Positions 43,822 to 52,633 of a stretch of DNA of 64,000 nt are shown in pieces. Under the pieces are notes generated by a model. That model saw only the letters and a list, made by a program, of their open reading frames with translations, was not told the origin of the DNA and searched no databases. The stretch's first letter is position 1; each line of letters begins with the position of its first letter. The stretch covers positions 62,001 to 126,000 of the forward strand of contig NZ_BCUV01000006.1 of assembly GCF_001591405.1 (NCBI RefSeq), given 5' to 3'. Both the position numbers and the translations under genes were made by a program. Source of the stretch: Janibacter terrae NBRC 107853 (GTDB lineage: Bacteria; Actinomycetota; Actinomycetes; Actinomycetales; Dermatophilaceae).

Positions 43822-45198
43822 ATGTCGAGCTACCGCACGGAGAACCCTGCCACCGGTGAGGTCGAGCGCACCTTCGACGAGGTGGACCGGGACGGGGCGA
43901 TCGCCGCCGTCGACCTCGCGCACGCCGCCTACGAGGGGTGGCGCGAGCGGTCGCCCGAGGAGCGCGCCGAGGTCCTGCGCCGCACCGCCGACCTGTACGA
44001 CGAGCGCGCCGACGAGCTGGCCCGCACGATCGCCACCGAGATGGGCAAGCCGCTCAAGGAGGCGAAGGGAGAGGTCGCCCTCGCCGGGTCCATCTACCGC
44101 TGGTACGCCGACCACGGACCCGAGCTGCTGCGCGACGAGGAGCTCGACGCCCAGGGCGCCCTGCGCAGCATCGTCCGCAAGGAGCCGGTCGGCGTGCTCC
44201 TCGGCGTGATGCCGTGGAACTACCCCTACTACCAGGTGGCGCGGTTCGCGGCGCCCAACCTCGTGCTCGGCAACACGATCCTGCTCAAGCACGCCGGGAT
44301 CTGCGCCGCGTCGGCGACCCTCATGGAGGAGGTCCTCCGCCAGGCCGGGCTGCCCGAGGGCGGCTACGTCAACCTCTTCGCCTCGAGCCGGCTCATCCCG
44401 GACGTCATCGCCGACCCGCGTGTGCAGGGGGTCTCGCTCACCGGGAGCGAGGCCGCCGGTGCCTCCGTGGCCGAGGCCGCGGGCAAGCACCTCACCAAGT
44501 CGGTCCTGGAGCTCGGCGGCTCCGACGCGATGATCGTGCTCGACGCCGCCGACGTCGACGCCATGGCGAAGACGGCCGCGCGGGCCCGGCTGTCCAACGC
44601 CGGTCAGGCGTGCAACTCGCCGAAGCGGATGTTCGTCGCGGACGAGATCCACGACGAGTTCGTCGAGGCGCTGACCCGCCACGTCGAGCAGACACCCGTG
44701 GGCGACCCGCTGGACCCGGCCACGCGGATGGGCCCGATGTCCTCCAGCCAGGCCCGGGACGACCTCGACGAGCAGGTCCAGGACGCCGTCTCCAAGGGGG
44801 CGACGCTCCACACCGGCGGCCGGCCCCTCGACCGCGAGGGTGCCTTCTACGCCCCGACGGTCCTCACCGGCATCACTCCCGACATGCGCGCGTGGGACGA
44901 GGAGCTCTTCGGCCCGGTCGCGATGGTCTACCGGATGACCGACGTCGACGCCGCCCTCGAGCAGGCCAACGCCTCCGCCTTCGGCCTGTCCGGGTCGGTG
45001 TGGAGCGACGACCCGGACAGGGCCGCGGAGGTCGCCGCCCGGCTCGACGTCGGCATGGCCTACGTCAACGAGCACGGCACGACCATGCCGGGGCTGCCCT
45101 TCGGCGGGGTCAAGCGCTCCGGCTACGGCCGAGAGCTCGCCTCGGACGGCATGAACGAGTTCGTCAACCGCAAGCTGGTGCGCGTGGCCGCGAGGTAG
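43822..45198 (+). CDS. NAD(P)-dependent succinic-semialdehyde-type dehydrogenase
   Basis: 458 residues. ALDH fold: GVMPWNYPYYQVARF (cofactor site), SLTGSEAAGASV (Rossmann loop), catalytic Glu in LELGGSDAMIVL and nucleophile Cys in NAGQACNSPKR; C-terminal GYGRELASDGMNEFVN. The wording is closest to succinate-semialdehyde dehydrogenases of the GabD type, but other aliphatic semialdehydes are possible. GAGAGG gives the ribosome site before ATG 43822. It follows the MMPL gene by 39 bases with no obvious shared function. Confidence 0.92.
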   Translation: MSSYRTENPATGEVERTFDEVDRDGAIAAVDLAHAAYEGWRERSPEERAEVLRRTADLYDERADELARTIATEMGKPLKEAKGEVALAGSIYRWYADHGPELLRDEELDAQGALRSIVRKEPVGVLLGVMPWNYPYYQVARFAAPNLVLGNTILLKHAGICAASATLMEEVLRQAGLPEGGYVNLFASSRLIPDVIADPRVQGVSLTGSEAAGASVAEAAGKHLTKSVLELGGSDAMIVLDAADVDAMAKTAARARLSNAGQACNSPKRMFVADEIHDEFVEALTRHVEQTPVGDPLDPATRMGPMSSSQARDDLDEQVQDAVSKGATLHTGGRPLDREGAFYAPTVLTGITPDMRAWDEELFGPVAMVYRMTDVDAALEQANASAFGLSGSVWSDDPDRAAEVAARLDVGMAYVNEHGTTMPGLPFGGVKRSGYGRELASDGMNEFVNRKLVRVAAR

Positions 45199-45215
45199 GC
45201 CCCGGGCGGTGACGA

Positions 45216-45258
45216 GGGACCAAGGGCCCTACAGCCGCCGCGCCAGCGGGCGAAGACT
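45216..45258 (+). promoter_or_regulatory. DosR-type box and -10 before the ABC exporter
   Basis: GGGACCAAGGGCCC (45216-45229) is followed 23 bases later by AAGACT (45253-45258), the same hexamer and spacing as before the orphan sensor gene at 29.9 kb. The implied start near 45265 gives a 35-base leader before the ATP-binding subunit gene. Confidence 0.65.
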
Positions 45259-45299
45259 GCACGTCATCGCCGGCAACGGGTGACGAGGGAGGGCGTGCG

Positions 45300-46022
45300 A
45301 TGGGTGACCCCGTGATCGACGTCAGCGCCCTGGTCAAGACCTTCGGCCACGTCCGGGCGCTGGACGGCCTGGACCTCTCCGTCCGTCCCGGGGAGGTCCA
45401 CGGGTTCCTGGGCCCCAACGGCGCTGGCAAGTCGACCGCCCTGCGGATCGTGCTCGGTCTCATGCGCCCCACCGCAGGGAGCGCGCGGCTGTTCGGCAGG
45501 GATCCCTGGGCCGAGGCCCCGCAGCTGCACCGCCGGCTCGCCTACGTCCCGGGTGACGTCACGCTGTGGCCGAACCTCTCGGGTGGCGAGACGCTCGACC
45601 TGCTGCTGCGCATGCGCGGCGTGGACCCGGTGGCCAGTCGCAAGGACGAGCTGGTGGAGCGCTTCCGCCTGGACCTGCGCAAGCGGGGGCGGGCCTACTC
45701 GCGCGGCAACCGGCAGAAGGTCGTCCTCGTGGCGGCGCTGGCCGTCGACACCGACCTGCTCGTGCTCGACGAGCCGACGAGCGGCCTCGACCCGCTCATG
45801 GAGCAGGTGTTCCGCGAGTGCCTGGCCGAGCACCGTACCCGTGGCGGCACGGCACTGCTCTCCAGCCACGTGCTCAGCGAGGTGGAGCGCCTGGCCGACC
45901 GGGTCACGATCATCCGTGAGGGCCGCACGGTCGAGACCGGCACGCTCCCCTCGCTGCGACTGACCCAGCACGCCACGTCCGATGCGAGCCTCGAAGAGCT
46001 GTTCCTGGAGGTCTACCGATGA
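45300..46022 (+). CDS. ABC transporter ATP-binding subunit
   Basis: 240 residues. Walker [10 protein letters not shown] (about residues 38-46), Q-loop region, Walker [13 protein letters not shown], and the H-loop in [17 protein letters not shown]. The signature position reads [19 protein letters not shown], a variant of the LSGGQ motif seen in some ABC-2 exporters. With the following permease it forms an exporter of the drug/polyketide type. The stop overlaps the permease ATG by four bases (ATGA). GAGGG lies before the ATG at 45300. A DosR-type box upstream suggests stress-induced expression. Confidence 0.93.
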   Translation: MGDPVIDVSALVKTFGHVRALDGLDLSVRPGEVHGFLGPNGAGKSTALRIVLGLMRPTAGSARLFGRDPWAEAPQLHRRLAYVPGDVTLWPNLSGGETLDLLLRMRGVDPVASRKDELVERFRLDLRKRGRAYSRGNRQKVVLVAALAVDTDLLVLDEPTSGLDPLMEQVFRECLAEHRTRGGTALLSSHVLSEVERLADRVTIIREGRTVETGTLPSLRLTQHATSDASLEELFLEVYR

Positions 46023-47572
46023 GCACCCTGACGGGTGCTCCGCTGCTGCTGCGTCAGGCGGTGCGACGCGACCGGGTCCTCGTCCCGGGGTGGGTGGCCG
46101 TCCTGGTGGTCATGACCTACGCCTCGGCGAGTGCGACGACGGCGCTGTTCGGCTCGAGCGCGGAGCGCGTCCGTCTGGCCACCGAGATCAACGGCCAGCC
46201 CGGGCTGCTCGCGCTCTACGGACCGATCCTCGACCCCGACAGCGCGGGCGAGCTGGCGATGTCGAAGCTCACGGTCCTCTACGCCCTCTTCAGCGCCGGC
46301 CTCTACGTCGCGGTGGTGAGACGCCACACGCGTGTCGAGGAGGAGTCCGGTCGCGCCGAGCTCGTCGGCGGCACCGTCGTCGGGCGCGATGCCCCCTTGG
46401 CAGCGGCCGTGATGGAGTGCGCCGCCCTGGCGATCGGGCTGGGGTGCCTCCTGGCCCTCGCGGGCACGGCTGGCGGTCTGCCGTGGGCCGGCTCGGTGTG
46501 GTTCGGCGTCGTGTGGGCCGGTACCGGGGTCGTGGCGACGGGTGTCGCGGCTGTGGCCTGCCAGGTCTCGGCGAGCGCGCGCACCTGCTCGGCACTCGCC
46601 GCGGGCGCGCTCGCCGGTGCCTACACGGTGCGGGCGGTCGGTGACGCGGTCGAGGGTCTCGGCTGGCTGTCCTGGCTCTCGCCCCTCGGCTGGAACACGC
46701 AGCTACGCGCCTGGTCCGAGCCCCGCTGGTGGGTGGTCGCCCTCTACCTCGTCACCTCTGCCGCACTGGTCGCCGTGGCGCAGCTGATGCGCTCGCACCG
46801 TGACCTCGGCGCCGGCCTGGTCACCATGCGCCCCGGGCCCGCGCAGAGCCGGCTCGCCGGGCCGTGGGGACTGACCCTGCGGCTGCAGCGCACGTCCCTG
46901 CTCCTGTGGACCGTGGGTGTGGCAGCCATGGGACTGGCCTTCGGCGCCATGGCCCCGGGTTTCGACGACCTGCTCGCCGGTTCCGGCGGCGAGGAGCTCA
47001 TCGACCGGCTCGGCGGGTCCTTCATCGGCGCCCTGCTCTCGGTCACCGCCGTCCTCGTCACCCCCTTCGCGATCTCCGTCGTCGCCGCGGCACACCACGA
47101 CCGGGTCGAAGGACGCACCGGGCTCGTGCTGGCCACGGCCGTCTCGCGAGCACGCTGGTTCGGTGCCATCGCGGGGGTCGCCCTGGCCGGCAGCGCGTTC
47201 CTGCTGATCGTCTGCGCGCTCGGTCTCTCGATCGGCTACGGGGCTGCCGGCGGTGGCGACGCGCCGTCTGCCATGACGGCTGCTCTCGGCTGGATCCCCG
47301 CAGTGGGCGTGGTCGGCGGGGTGGCCCTGCTCGGCCTCGCGGTCGGTCGGCCCTGGCTGGGGTGGGCCTTCTTCGTCCTGTCGCTCACGCTGACGCTCGT
47401 CGGGGAGCTGCTGGAGCTGCCGGTCTGGCTGCAGGACCTGTCGCCGTACTCCGCGGTACCGATGTACCCGATCGAGCCGTGGCGGTGGCCCCCGCTGCTC
47501 GTCCTGACGGCGCTCGCCGCGCTCCTCGTGTCCCTCGCGTGGTTCGTCTTCCGCGCAGGGGACGTCGAGTAG
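46019..47572 (+). CDS. ABC-2 type exporter permease, double-length
   Basis: 517 residues with about twelve hydrophobic segments in two halves, the second starting near residue 285 ([22 protein letters not shown]). This doubled permease is typical of the COG3559-type exporters annotated in actinobacteria as polyketide or antibiotic exporters. It pairs with the overlapping ATP-binding gene; two ATPase copies would bind one permease chain. Substrate unknown. The gene ends 13 bases before the convergent tRNA-Val. Confidence 0.9.
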   Translation: MSTLTGAPLLLRQAVRRDRVLVPGWVAVLVVMTYASASATTALFGSSAERVRLATEINGQPGLLALYGPILDPDSAGELAMSKLTVLYALFSAGLYVAVVRRHTRVEEESGRAELVGGTVVGRDAPLAAAVMECAALAIGLGCLLALAGTAGGLPWAGSVWFGVVWAGTGVVATGVAAVACQVSASARTCSALAAGALAGAYTVRAVGDAVEGLGWLSWLSPLGWNTQLRAWSEPRWWVVALYLVTSAALVAVAQLMRSHRDLGAGLVTMRPGPAQSRLAGPWGLTLRLQRTSLLLWTVGVAAMGLAFGAMAPGFDDLLAGSGGEELIDRLGGSFIGALLSVTAVLVTPFAISVVAAAHHDRVEGRTGLVLATAVSRARWFGAIAGVALAGSAFLLIVCALGLSIGYGAAGGGDAPSAMTAALGWIPAVGVVGGVALLGLAVGRPWLGWAFFVLSLTLTLVGELLELPVWLQDLSPYSAVPMYPIEPWRWPPLLVLTALAALLVSLAWFVFRAGDVE

Positions 47573-47585
47573 TCACTGTGGTCGG

Positions 47586-47657
47586 TGGGCGATACTGGGT
47601 TTGAACCAGTGACCTCTTCCGTGTCAAGGAAGCGCGCTACCACTGCGCCAATCGCCC
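47586..47657 (-). tRNA. tRNA-Val (anticodon GAC), copy 1
   Basis: Minus-strand cloverleaf: acceptor GGGCGAT pairs with ATCGCCC, anticodon stem CTTCC/GGAAG encloses TTGACAC (anticodon GAC, reading GUC/GUU), T loop GGTTCAAACCC. Discriminator A; the CCA end is not fully encoded (CCG follows). It differs by a single base in the D-arm region from the copy at 49.1 kb. Confidence 0.95.
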
Positions 47658-47685
47658 GGGTGCATGCAGATGTCCTGCATGGTCG

Positions 47686-47756
47686 AGGTGGAGACGGGAT
47701 TTGAACCCGTGTAGACGGCTTTGCAGGCCGTTGCCTCGCCTCTCGGCCACTCCACC
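47686..47756 (-). tRNA. tRNA-Cys (anticodon GCA)
   Basis: Minus-strand cloverleaf: acceptor GGTGGAG pairs with CTCCACC, anticodon stem ACGGC/GCCGT encloses CTGCAAA (anticodon GCA), and the discriminator is U, as expected of tRNA-Cys. CCA is not encoded. It lies between the Val and Gly genes of the first tRNA cluster and has no counterpart in the second. Confidence 0.95.
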
Positions 47757-47777
47757 ACGAAGGTGTCATACCTTCCG

Positions 47778-47850
47778 AGCGGATGACCGGGTTCGAACCG
47801 GCGACCTCAACCTTGGCAAGGTTGCGCTCTACCAACTGAGCTACATCCGC
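47778..47850 (-). tRNA. tRNA-Gly (anticodon GCC), copy 1
   Basis: Minus-strand cloverleaf: acceptor GCGGATG pairs with CATCCGC, anticodon stem CAACC/GGTTG encloses TTGCCAA (anticodon GCC, reading GGC/GGU), T loop GGTTCGAACCC. CCA not encoded. The gene body is identical to the copy at 49.16 kb. It is the promoter-proximal gene of the Gly-Cys-Val cluster. Confidence 0.95.
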
Positions 47851-48145
47851 GCGGCCCCGAGCGTTGCTCACGCCGAGGGCACGAAGAGACATTAGCCCAT
47901 CGACCGTCCAGTCTCCCAACCGAGCACGAGCGACCGCCATGAGGGTCGCCAGCGCGACCGGGCGCCGGTCGCCGGTGACCTGGCCGCCAGCGCACCGGCG
48001 GCACACCGACGGCCAGCAGCCGGCCCTTGATCAGCAGATCTCGCACGCGATCCGGGGTGGCGGCTGCGCGCAGGTGGTGCCTCAGCAGCCGCTCCTTCCA
48101 GCTGGTGCGACCGGGGCCACCCGCCGCCCGGCTCGCTCACCGGCG
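47851..48145. other. Gap of 295 bases without a supported gene
   Basis: This interval, upstream of the first tRNA cluster and downstream of the UbiA-family gene, has open frames but none with a convincing start or family match. A short minus-strand stretch reading HHLRAAATPDRVRDLLIKGR looks protein-like and could be the relic of a lost gene. The tRNA promoter should lie in its left part. Nothing else recognised. Confidence 0.4.
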
Positions 48146-48952
48146 TCATCTGGCGACCACGAGCAGCAGCACGTCGAGCACCGCGATCCCTATCGCCGCG
48201 CGGAACGGCGCCCGGCCGCTGCCGAACAGGGCGACACCAGCCAAGATGACGACTGCGGCCACGACCAGCACCAGGACACCGGCGGGGACAGCACCCGCGC
48301 CCACCGCGATGACTGCGGTCGCCGCGGTCAGACTGCCCACCGCCAGCAGAGTCGCCGCTCGGGGCCCGATGCGGTGCGCGAGCCCGCGGACGCCGGTCGC
48401 CTCGTCGTCGACCAGGTCTGGCAGGACGTTGACCAGGTGGGCACCGACCCCGAGGAGCGCGCCCGCGACGACGGTCGACCACTGCGGGAGTGTCGCGCCC
48501 GGCTCGACGAGCGCGACGAAGAGCGGCAGACCCCCGAAGGCGATGGCGTACGGGAGGAAGGACACCACTGTCGCCTTGACGCCCAGGTTGTACGACCATC
48601 CCGCCGCGACGCACACGAGGTGCACCATCCCCGCAACGATCCCGCAGGCCAGGGAGAGGACCACCGTGCCCACGAGCGCCGCGACGCAGGCGGCCCGGGT
48701 GGTCGACGTCGGGAGCTCGCCGGTCGCCAGCGGCTTGTCGACACGACCGACCGCGCGATCCCGGGGGGCGTCGATCAGGTCATTGCCCCAACCGATCGAC
48801 AGCTGCCCGCTGAGCACGGCGGCCGTCACGAGGACCGCCCTCCCCGGACCCGAGAGGGTCGCGAGGGCAAGTACCGCAGCCAGCACCGTCACCGCCGTCG
48901 TCGGCAGGGGGTGAGCCGCCCGGAGGAGTGCCGGGACCCGCGGGTCAGGCAT
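48146..48952 (-). CDS. UbiA-family prenyltransferase
   Basis: 268 residues, eight or nine membrane segments. The first Asp-rich motif is Asn57-Asp58-x2-Asp61-x3-Asp65 (GNDLIDAPRDRAVGR), the second DLVDDEATGVRG near residue 185; both bind the prenyl-diphosphate through Mg2+. Family members prenylate quinone precursors, haem or polar lipids; the acceptor here is unknown. Leaderless promoter: TAGGGT at 48964-48959, six bases before the ATG. The gene lies between two near-identical tRNA clusters. Confidence 0.9.
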   Translation of the reverse strand: MPDPRVPALLRAAHPLPTTAVTVLAAVLALATLSGPGRAVLVTAAVLSGQLSIGWGNDLIDAPRDRAVGRVDKPLATGELPTSTTRAACVAALVGTVVLSLACGIVAGMVHLVCVAAGWSYNLGVKATVVSFLPYAIAFGGLPLFVALVEPGATLPQWSTVVAGALLGVGAHLVNVLPDLVDDEATGVRGLAHRIGPRAATLLAVGSLTAATAVIAVGAGAVPAGVLVLVVAAVVILAGVALFGSGRAPFRAAIGIAVLDVLLLVVAR

Positions 48953-49041
48953 ACCGCGACCCTATCCCGGCACGGTTGACCAGGGCGGCGCCGAGGCCAG
49001 CACCTCCGCGACGTGCCGATGCAGGCGCGTCACGCACGAGG

Positions 49042-49080
49042 AAGGCCCCTGACCCGGCGTCTCCGCGGGTCAGGGGCCTT
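49042..49080 (-). terminator. Terminator of the second tRNA cluster
   Basis: A perfect 15-bp stem: 49042-49056 pairs with 49066-49080 around a nine-base loop. It is seven bases beyond the CCA end of the minus-strand tRNA-Val. Confidence 0.85.
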
Positions 49081-49086
49081 TCCTGC

Positions 49087-49161
49087 TGGTGGGCGATACT
49101 GGGTTTGAACCAGTGACCTCTTCCGTGTCAAGGAAGCGCGCTACCGCTGCGCCAATCGCCC
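49087..49161 (-). tRNA. tRNA-Val (anticodon GAC), copy 2
   Basis: As copy 1 at 47.6 kb (acceptor GGGCGAT, anticodon loop TTGACAC) with one base changed next to the D-arm. Here the CCA end is encoded in the DNA. It is transcribed after the tRNA-Gly one base upstream. Confidence 0.95.
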
Positions 49162-49162
49162 G

Positions 49163-49238
49163 TGGAGCGGATGACCGGGTTCGAACCGGCGACCTCAACC
49201 TTGGCAAGGTTGCGCTCTACCAACTGAGCTACATCCGC
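49163..49238 (-). tRNA. tRNA-Gly (anticodon GCC), copy 2
   Basis: Gene body identical to copy 1 at 47.8 kb, but with an encoded CCA end. It is separated from the following tRNA-Val by one base, so both must be cut from one precursor. Confidence 0.95.
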
Positions 49239-49361
49239 ACTCGCTGTCCCCGCACTGCGGTGACCGCGCTGAGCGAGATTAGCCCACAGTCTCACCAGAA
49301 TCCAAACCGGGGGTGAACAGCCGCCCGGCAGGCCGCCCCATCGGGGTCGTAGGGTGCCCGC

Positions 49362-51038
49362 ATGCCGACGCACGAGGTCACCAACCAGGTCCCGCCCTAC
49401 GGCGGGCACGACGTCTTCGCGACCGACCAGGTCCTCGTCGAGGGGGTCGACCGCTGGGTCCCGGCCGGGCAGCGCGAGCCGGCTGTGGCCTAGCTCACCG
49501 CCCTGGGGGTGCGCGCCGGCTCCGACGAGGCCGGGCGCTGGGCCGACCTCGCCCAGCGCAACACCCCTCGGCTGGTCACGCACGACAGGTGGGGCCACCG
49601 TGTCGACGAGGTCGAGTTCGACCCCGCGTGGCACGAGCTGATGACCGTGGCGGCCGGCGCCGGGCTCACGGCCGTCCCGTGGACCCAGCCGGTCGGGACG
49701 GGCGCGCACGTGCGCCGGGCCGCGGGCTTCGTCACCTGGAGCCAGGTCGAGGCCGGCCACGTCTGCCCCATCACCATGACCAACGCGGCAGTCCCCGCCC
49801 TTCGCCACTCCCCCGAGCTGGCCGCACGCTGGGAGGGCAGGCTCGCCTCCCGCGAGTACGACTTCGGGCTGCGCGAGGTGCAGACCAAGGCCGGCGCCAT
49901 CGCCGGCATGGGCATGACCGAGAAGCAGGGCGGCTCGGACGTCCGTGCCAACTCGACCCTCGCGGTGCGCAGTCCCGGCGGCCCGCTCACCGGCGAGACC
50001 TATCGGCTCACCGGTCACAAGTGGTTCTGCTCGGCACCCATGAGCGACGTCTTCCTCGTCCTGGCCAAGACCGCCGAGGACGCGGCGCCGAGCTGCTTCC
50101 TCGTCCCCCGGGTCCTCGAGGACGGGACGCGCAACCCCTTCGCCCTGCAACGCCTCAAGGACAAGCTCGGCGACCGGTCCAATGCCTCCTCCGAGATCGA
50201 GCTCGACGGCACCTGGGGCGCGCTCGTCGGGGAGGAGGGAAGGGGGGTCCGCGCGATCATCGACATGGTCTCGACGACGCGCCTGGACTGCGTGCTCGGC
50301 TCCGCCGCGACGATGCGCGCGGCGCTCACCCGGGCCGTGCACCACACGCGGTACCGGTCGGCCTTCGGTGCGCGACTCGTCGACCAGCCGCTCATGCGCA
50401 ATGTCCTCACCGACCTGGCACTGGAGTCCGAGGCCGCGACCCTGCTCGGCCTGCGGCTGGCGCACGCGCTCGACGAGGGCGAGAGCGAGCTGACGCGGCT
50501 GGGCGTCGCCGTCGGCAAGTACTGGGTGTGCAAGCGGACCGCACCCTTCGTCGCGGAGGCGCTCGAGTGCCTGGGCGGCAACGGCTACGTCGAGGAGCAC
50601 GGCATGGCGCGGCTGTTCCGCCAGGCCCCGCTCAACTCGATCTGGGAGGGCTCGGGCAATGTCAACGCACTCGACGTCCTGCGCGCCCTCGGCAAGGAGC
50701 CGGCCGCGCTCATGGCACTGCTCAAGGAGTCGTCGGCCGCCCGCGGACGGATCGCGGTGCTCGACACCGCGCTCGACGACCTCGAGCGCGACTGCGCCAG
50801 GCTGGCGTCGGTCGACCCGGTCGAGCTCGCGGCGGGCAGCCGACGGCTGGTCGAGCGACTCGCCCTCACGCTGCAGGGCAGCCTGATGGTGCTGCACTCC
50901 CCCGCGGAGTTGGCCGAGGCCTTCGTCGCCTCGCGCCTCGGCGGGGCGAAGGGGGACACCTTCGGCACCCTCGACGCCGGCCTCGTCGCGCTGGCCGGGC
51001 CGAGCGCGATCGACCGCTCGGACGTCAGCTCTTCCTGA
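49362..51038 (+). pseudogene. AidB-like acyl-CoA dehydrogenase interrupted by an in-frame amber codon
   Basis: The frame starting at ATG 49362 (MPTHEVTNQVPPYGGHDVFA) is the expected AidB N-terminus, but TAG at 49491-49493 stops it after 43 codons. The same frame then runs on without a shift to 51038 with all family features: PITMTNAAVPAL, GMGMTEKQGGSDVRANST, GHKWFCSAPMSD, RLKDKLGDRSNASSEIELDG, ECLGGNGYVEE and NSIWEGSGNVNALDVLR. A single G-to-T change in a Glu codon would explain it. Restart at GTG 49509 could give a 509-residue protein lacking about 49 residues. The promoter is intact (TAGGGT six bases before the ATG), so the loss is recent or the codon is tolerated. Confidence 0.75.
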
Positions 51039-51909
51039 GCCGGGCCTGCTCGGCGAGGACGTCGAAGTCGGCCTCGGGCCACTGCGGGTCGAGGTCCGTG
51101 AGGTGCTCCTTGAGCAGGTTCATCACCGCGAGCCGGGCATACCACTTGCGGTCCGCGGGCACGACGTACCAGGGGGCGACGTCCGTGGACGTCCGGTCGA
51201 TGACGGCCTGGTAGGCCTCCTGGTACTCCGCCCAGTGACCGCGCTCGTCGATGTCGCCGGGGTTGAACTTCCAGTGCTTGTCGGGGCGCTCCAGCCGTTC
51301 GGTGAGGCGCGCCTTCTGCTCGTCCTTGCTGATGTGCAGCATGACCTTGATGATCGTCGTGCCCTTGTCGGCGACGGCCTTCTCGAAGGTGTTGATCTGG
51401 CCGTACCGGCGCGACCACTGCGCGCGGGGCACGAGGTCGTGGACGCGGACGATGAGGACGTCCTCGTAGTGGCTGCGGTCGAAGACGCCGATCACGCCCG
51501 GCTCGGGCAGGGCATTGCGGATCCGCCAGAGGAAGGGGTGCTTCTTCTCCTCCGCCGTCGGCTGCTTGAAGACGTGGATCTGCACGCCCTGCGGGTCGAC
51601 CGCGCCGACGACGTGGCGCATGATGCCGCCCTTGCCCGCGGTGTCCATCCCCTGCACGACGAGCAGGACGCTGCGCTGGCCACCTCCCTTCGCCTCCGCG
51701 TAGAACCGCTCCTGCAGGTGCGAGACCTCGTCCGAGAGGTCCGCCAGGGCCTCCTGGCCGGCCGCCTTGTCCCCGTCGAAACCGGGGGTGCTGCGGGGGT
51801 CGATCGCGCCGAGGTCGGTGCCCTCGCCCGCGCGCAGGGCGTCACCGAAGGGGGTGTCCGGCGACTCGGTCGACGAACCGGACTTCGTGGCTGACGTCTT
51901 CTTGGCCAT
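51025..51909 (-). CDS. ppk2: Polyphosphate kinase 2 family protein
   Basis: 294 residues. PPK2 fold: Walker A GMDTAGKGG at 87-95, lid and Walker B in GVFDRSHYEDVLIVRVHDLV, then the IKVMLHISKDEQKARLTERL and KHWKFNPGDIDERG motifs and a C-terminal PWYVVPADRKWYARL. It transfers phosphate from polyphosphate to a nucleotide; the class (AMP or ADP acceptor) is not decided by eye. A CATGAT hexamer six bases before the ATG fits leaderless transcription. It converges on the AidB-like gene with a 14-base overlap and is divergent from the RibD-like gene. Confidence 0.94.
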   Translation of the reverse strand: MAKKTSATKSGSSTESPDTPFGDALRAGEGTDLGAIDPRSTPGFDGDKAAGQEALADLSDEVSHLQERFYAEAKGGGQRSVLLVVQGMDTAGKGGIMRHVVGAVDPQGVQIHVFKQPTAEEKKHPFLWRIRNALPEPGVIGVFDRSHYEDVLIVRVHDLVPRAQWSRRYGQINTFEKAVADKGTTIIKVMLHISKDEQKARLTERLERPDKHWKFNPGDIDERGHWAEYQEAYQAVIDRTSTDVAPWYVVPADRKWYARLAVMNLLKEHLTDLDPQWPEADFDVLAEQARLRKS

Positions 51910-51955
51910 CTGCGCATCATGTCAGCCCGGCGCGTCGTGCGGCAGACTGCCGGGT

Positions 51956-52633
51956 ATGCGGATCCTCAGCGCGGACGACGCGGCGGTGCCGTGCTCCCCC
52001 GGTGACGAGGTCGACGACGCCACCCTCGACGCCCTCTACGGGCACACCGGGGACCTGCTCCGGCTCAACTTCGTCACCACGCTCGACGGCGCGGCGACGG
52101 GGGGTGACGGCCTGTCGGGGACGATCAACTCCGCCCCCGACCACCGGGGCTTCGCCGCGATGCGCCGGGCCGCCGACGTCCTGCTCATCGGTGCCGGGAC
52201 GGTGCGGGCCGAGGAGTACGGGCCGGCGCGCGTGCCAATGGTCGTCGTCTCGCGGTCCGCGCAGCTGCCCGAGACGGTCCGCGGCTCGCAGGGCGTGGTG
52301 CTCGCGACGAGCTCGTCCTGCGGCGCCACCGAGAGCGGGACCGTGTGGCTGTGCGGCGAGGACACCGTCGACCCGGCCACGGTGGTCGAGCGCGCCCGGT
52401 CGTCCTTCGGCCCCCACGTCCTGTGCGAAGGGGGCCCGACGCTCGCTGCCGAGCTGGTCGCCGCCGGGCTCGTCGACGAGCTCGCGCTCTCGTGGACCCC
52501 GCGCCTGGTCGGGGGTGGTCGCGGGGAGCACCCGCGGATCCTCGACGGCGCGGACCTCGACGTGCAGCTGTCGAGTCGGCACCTCCTCGAGGAGGGCGGG
52601 ACGCTCCTCGGCCTGTGGCGCGTGGACCGCTAG
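51956..52633 (+). CDS. Pyrimidine reductase-family protein (RibD C-terminal domain)
   Basis: 225 residues, a single RibD_C/dihydrofolate-reductase-like fold: LRLNFVTTLDGAATGGDGLS near 37-56, AADVLLIGAGTVRAEEYGP, CEGGPTLAAELVAAGLVDEL and LGLWRV at the end. Standalone members may reduce a pyrimidine or pterin-like substrate with NADPH; the deaminase half of RibD is absent. ATG at 51956 with CAGACT seven bases upstream. The stop shares the CTAG tetramer with the end of the convergent hydrolase gene. Confidence 0.9.
   Translation: MRILSADDAAVPCSPGDEVDDATLDALYGHTGDLLRLNFVTTLDGAATGGDGLSGTINSAPDHRGFAAMRRAADVLLIGAGTVRAEEYGPARVPMVVVSRSAQLPETVRGSQGVVLATSSSCGATESGTVWLCGEDTVDPATVVERARSSFGPHVLCEGGPTLAAELVAAGLVDELALSWTPRLVGGGRGEHPRILDGADLDVQLSSRHLLEEGGTLLGLWRVDR

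Noticed and set aside
47236-48046. Open frames crossing the tRNA genes
   Set aside because: They read through mature tRNA sequences and give the well-known false peptides from tRNA genes.
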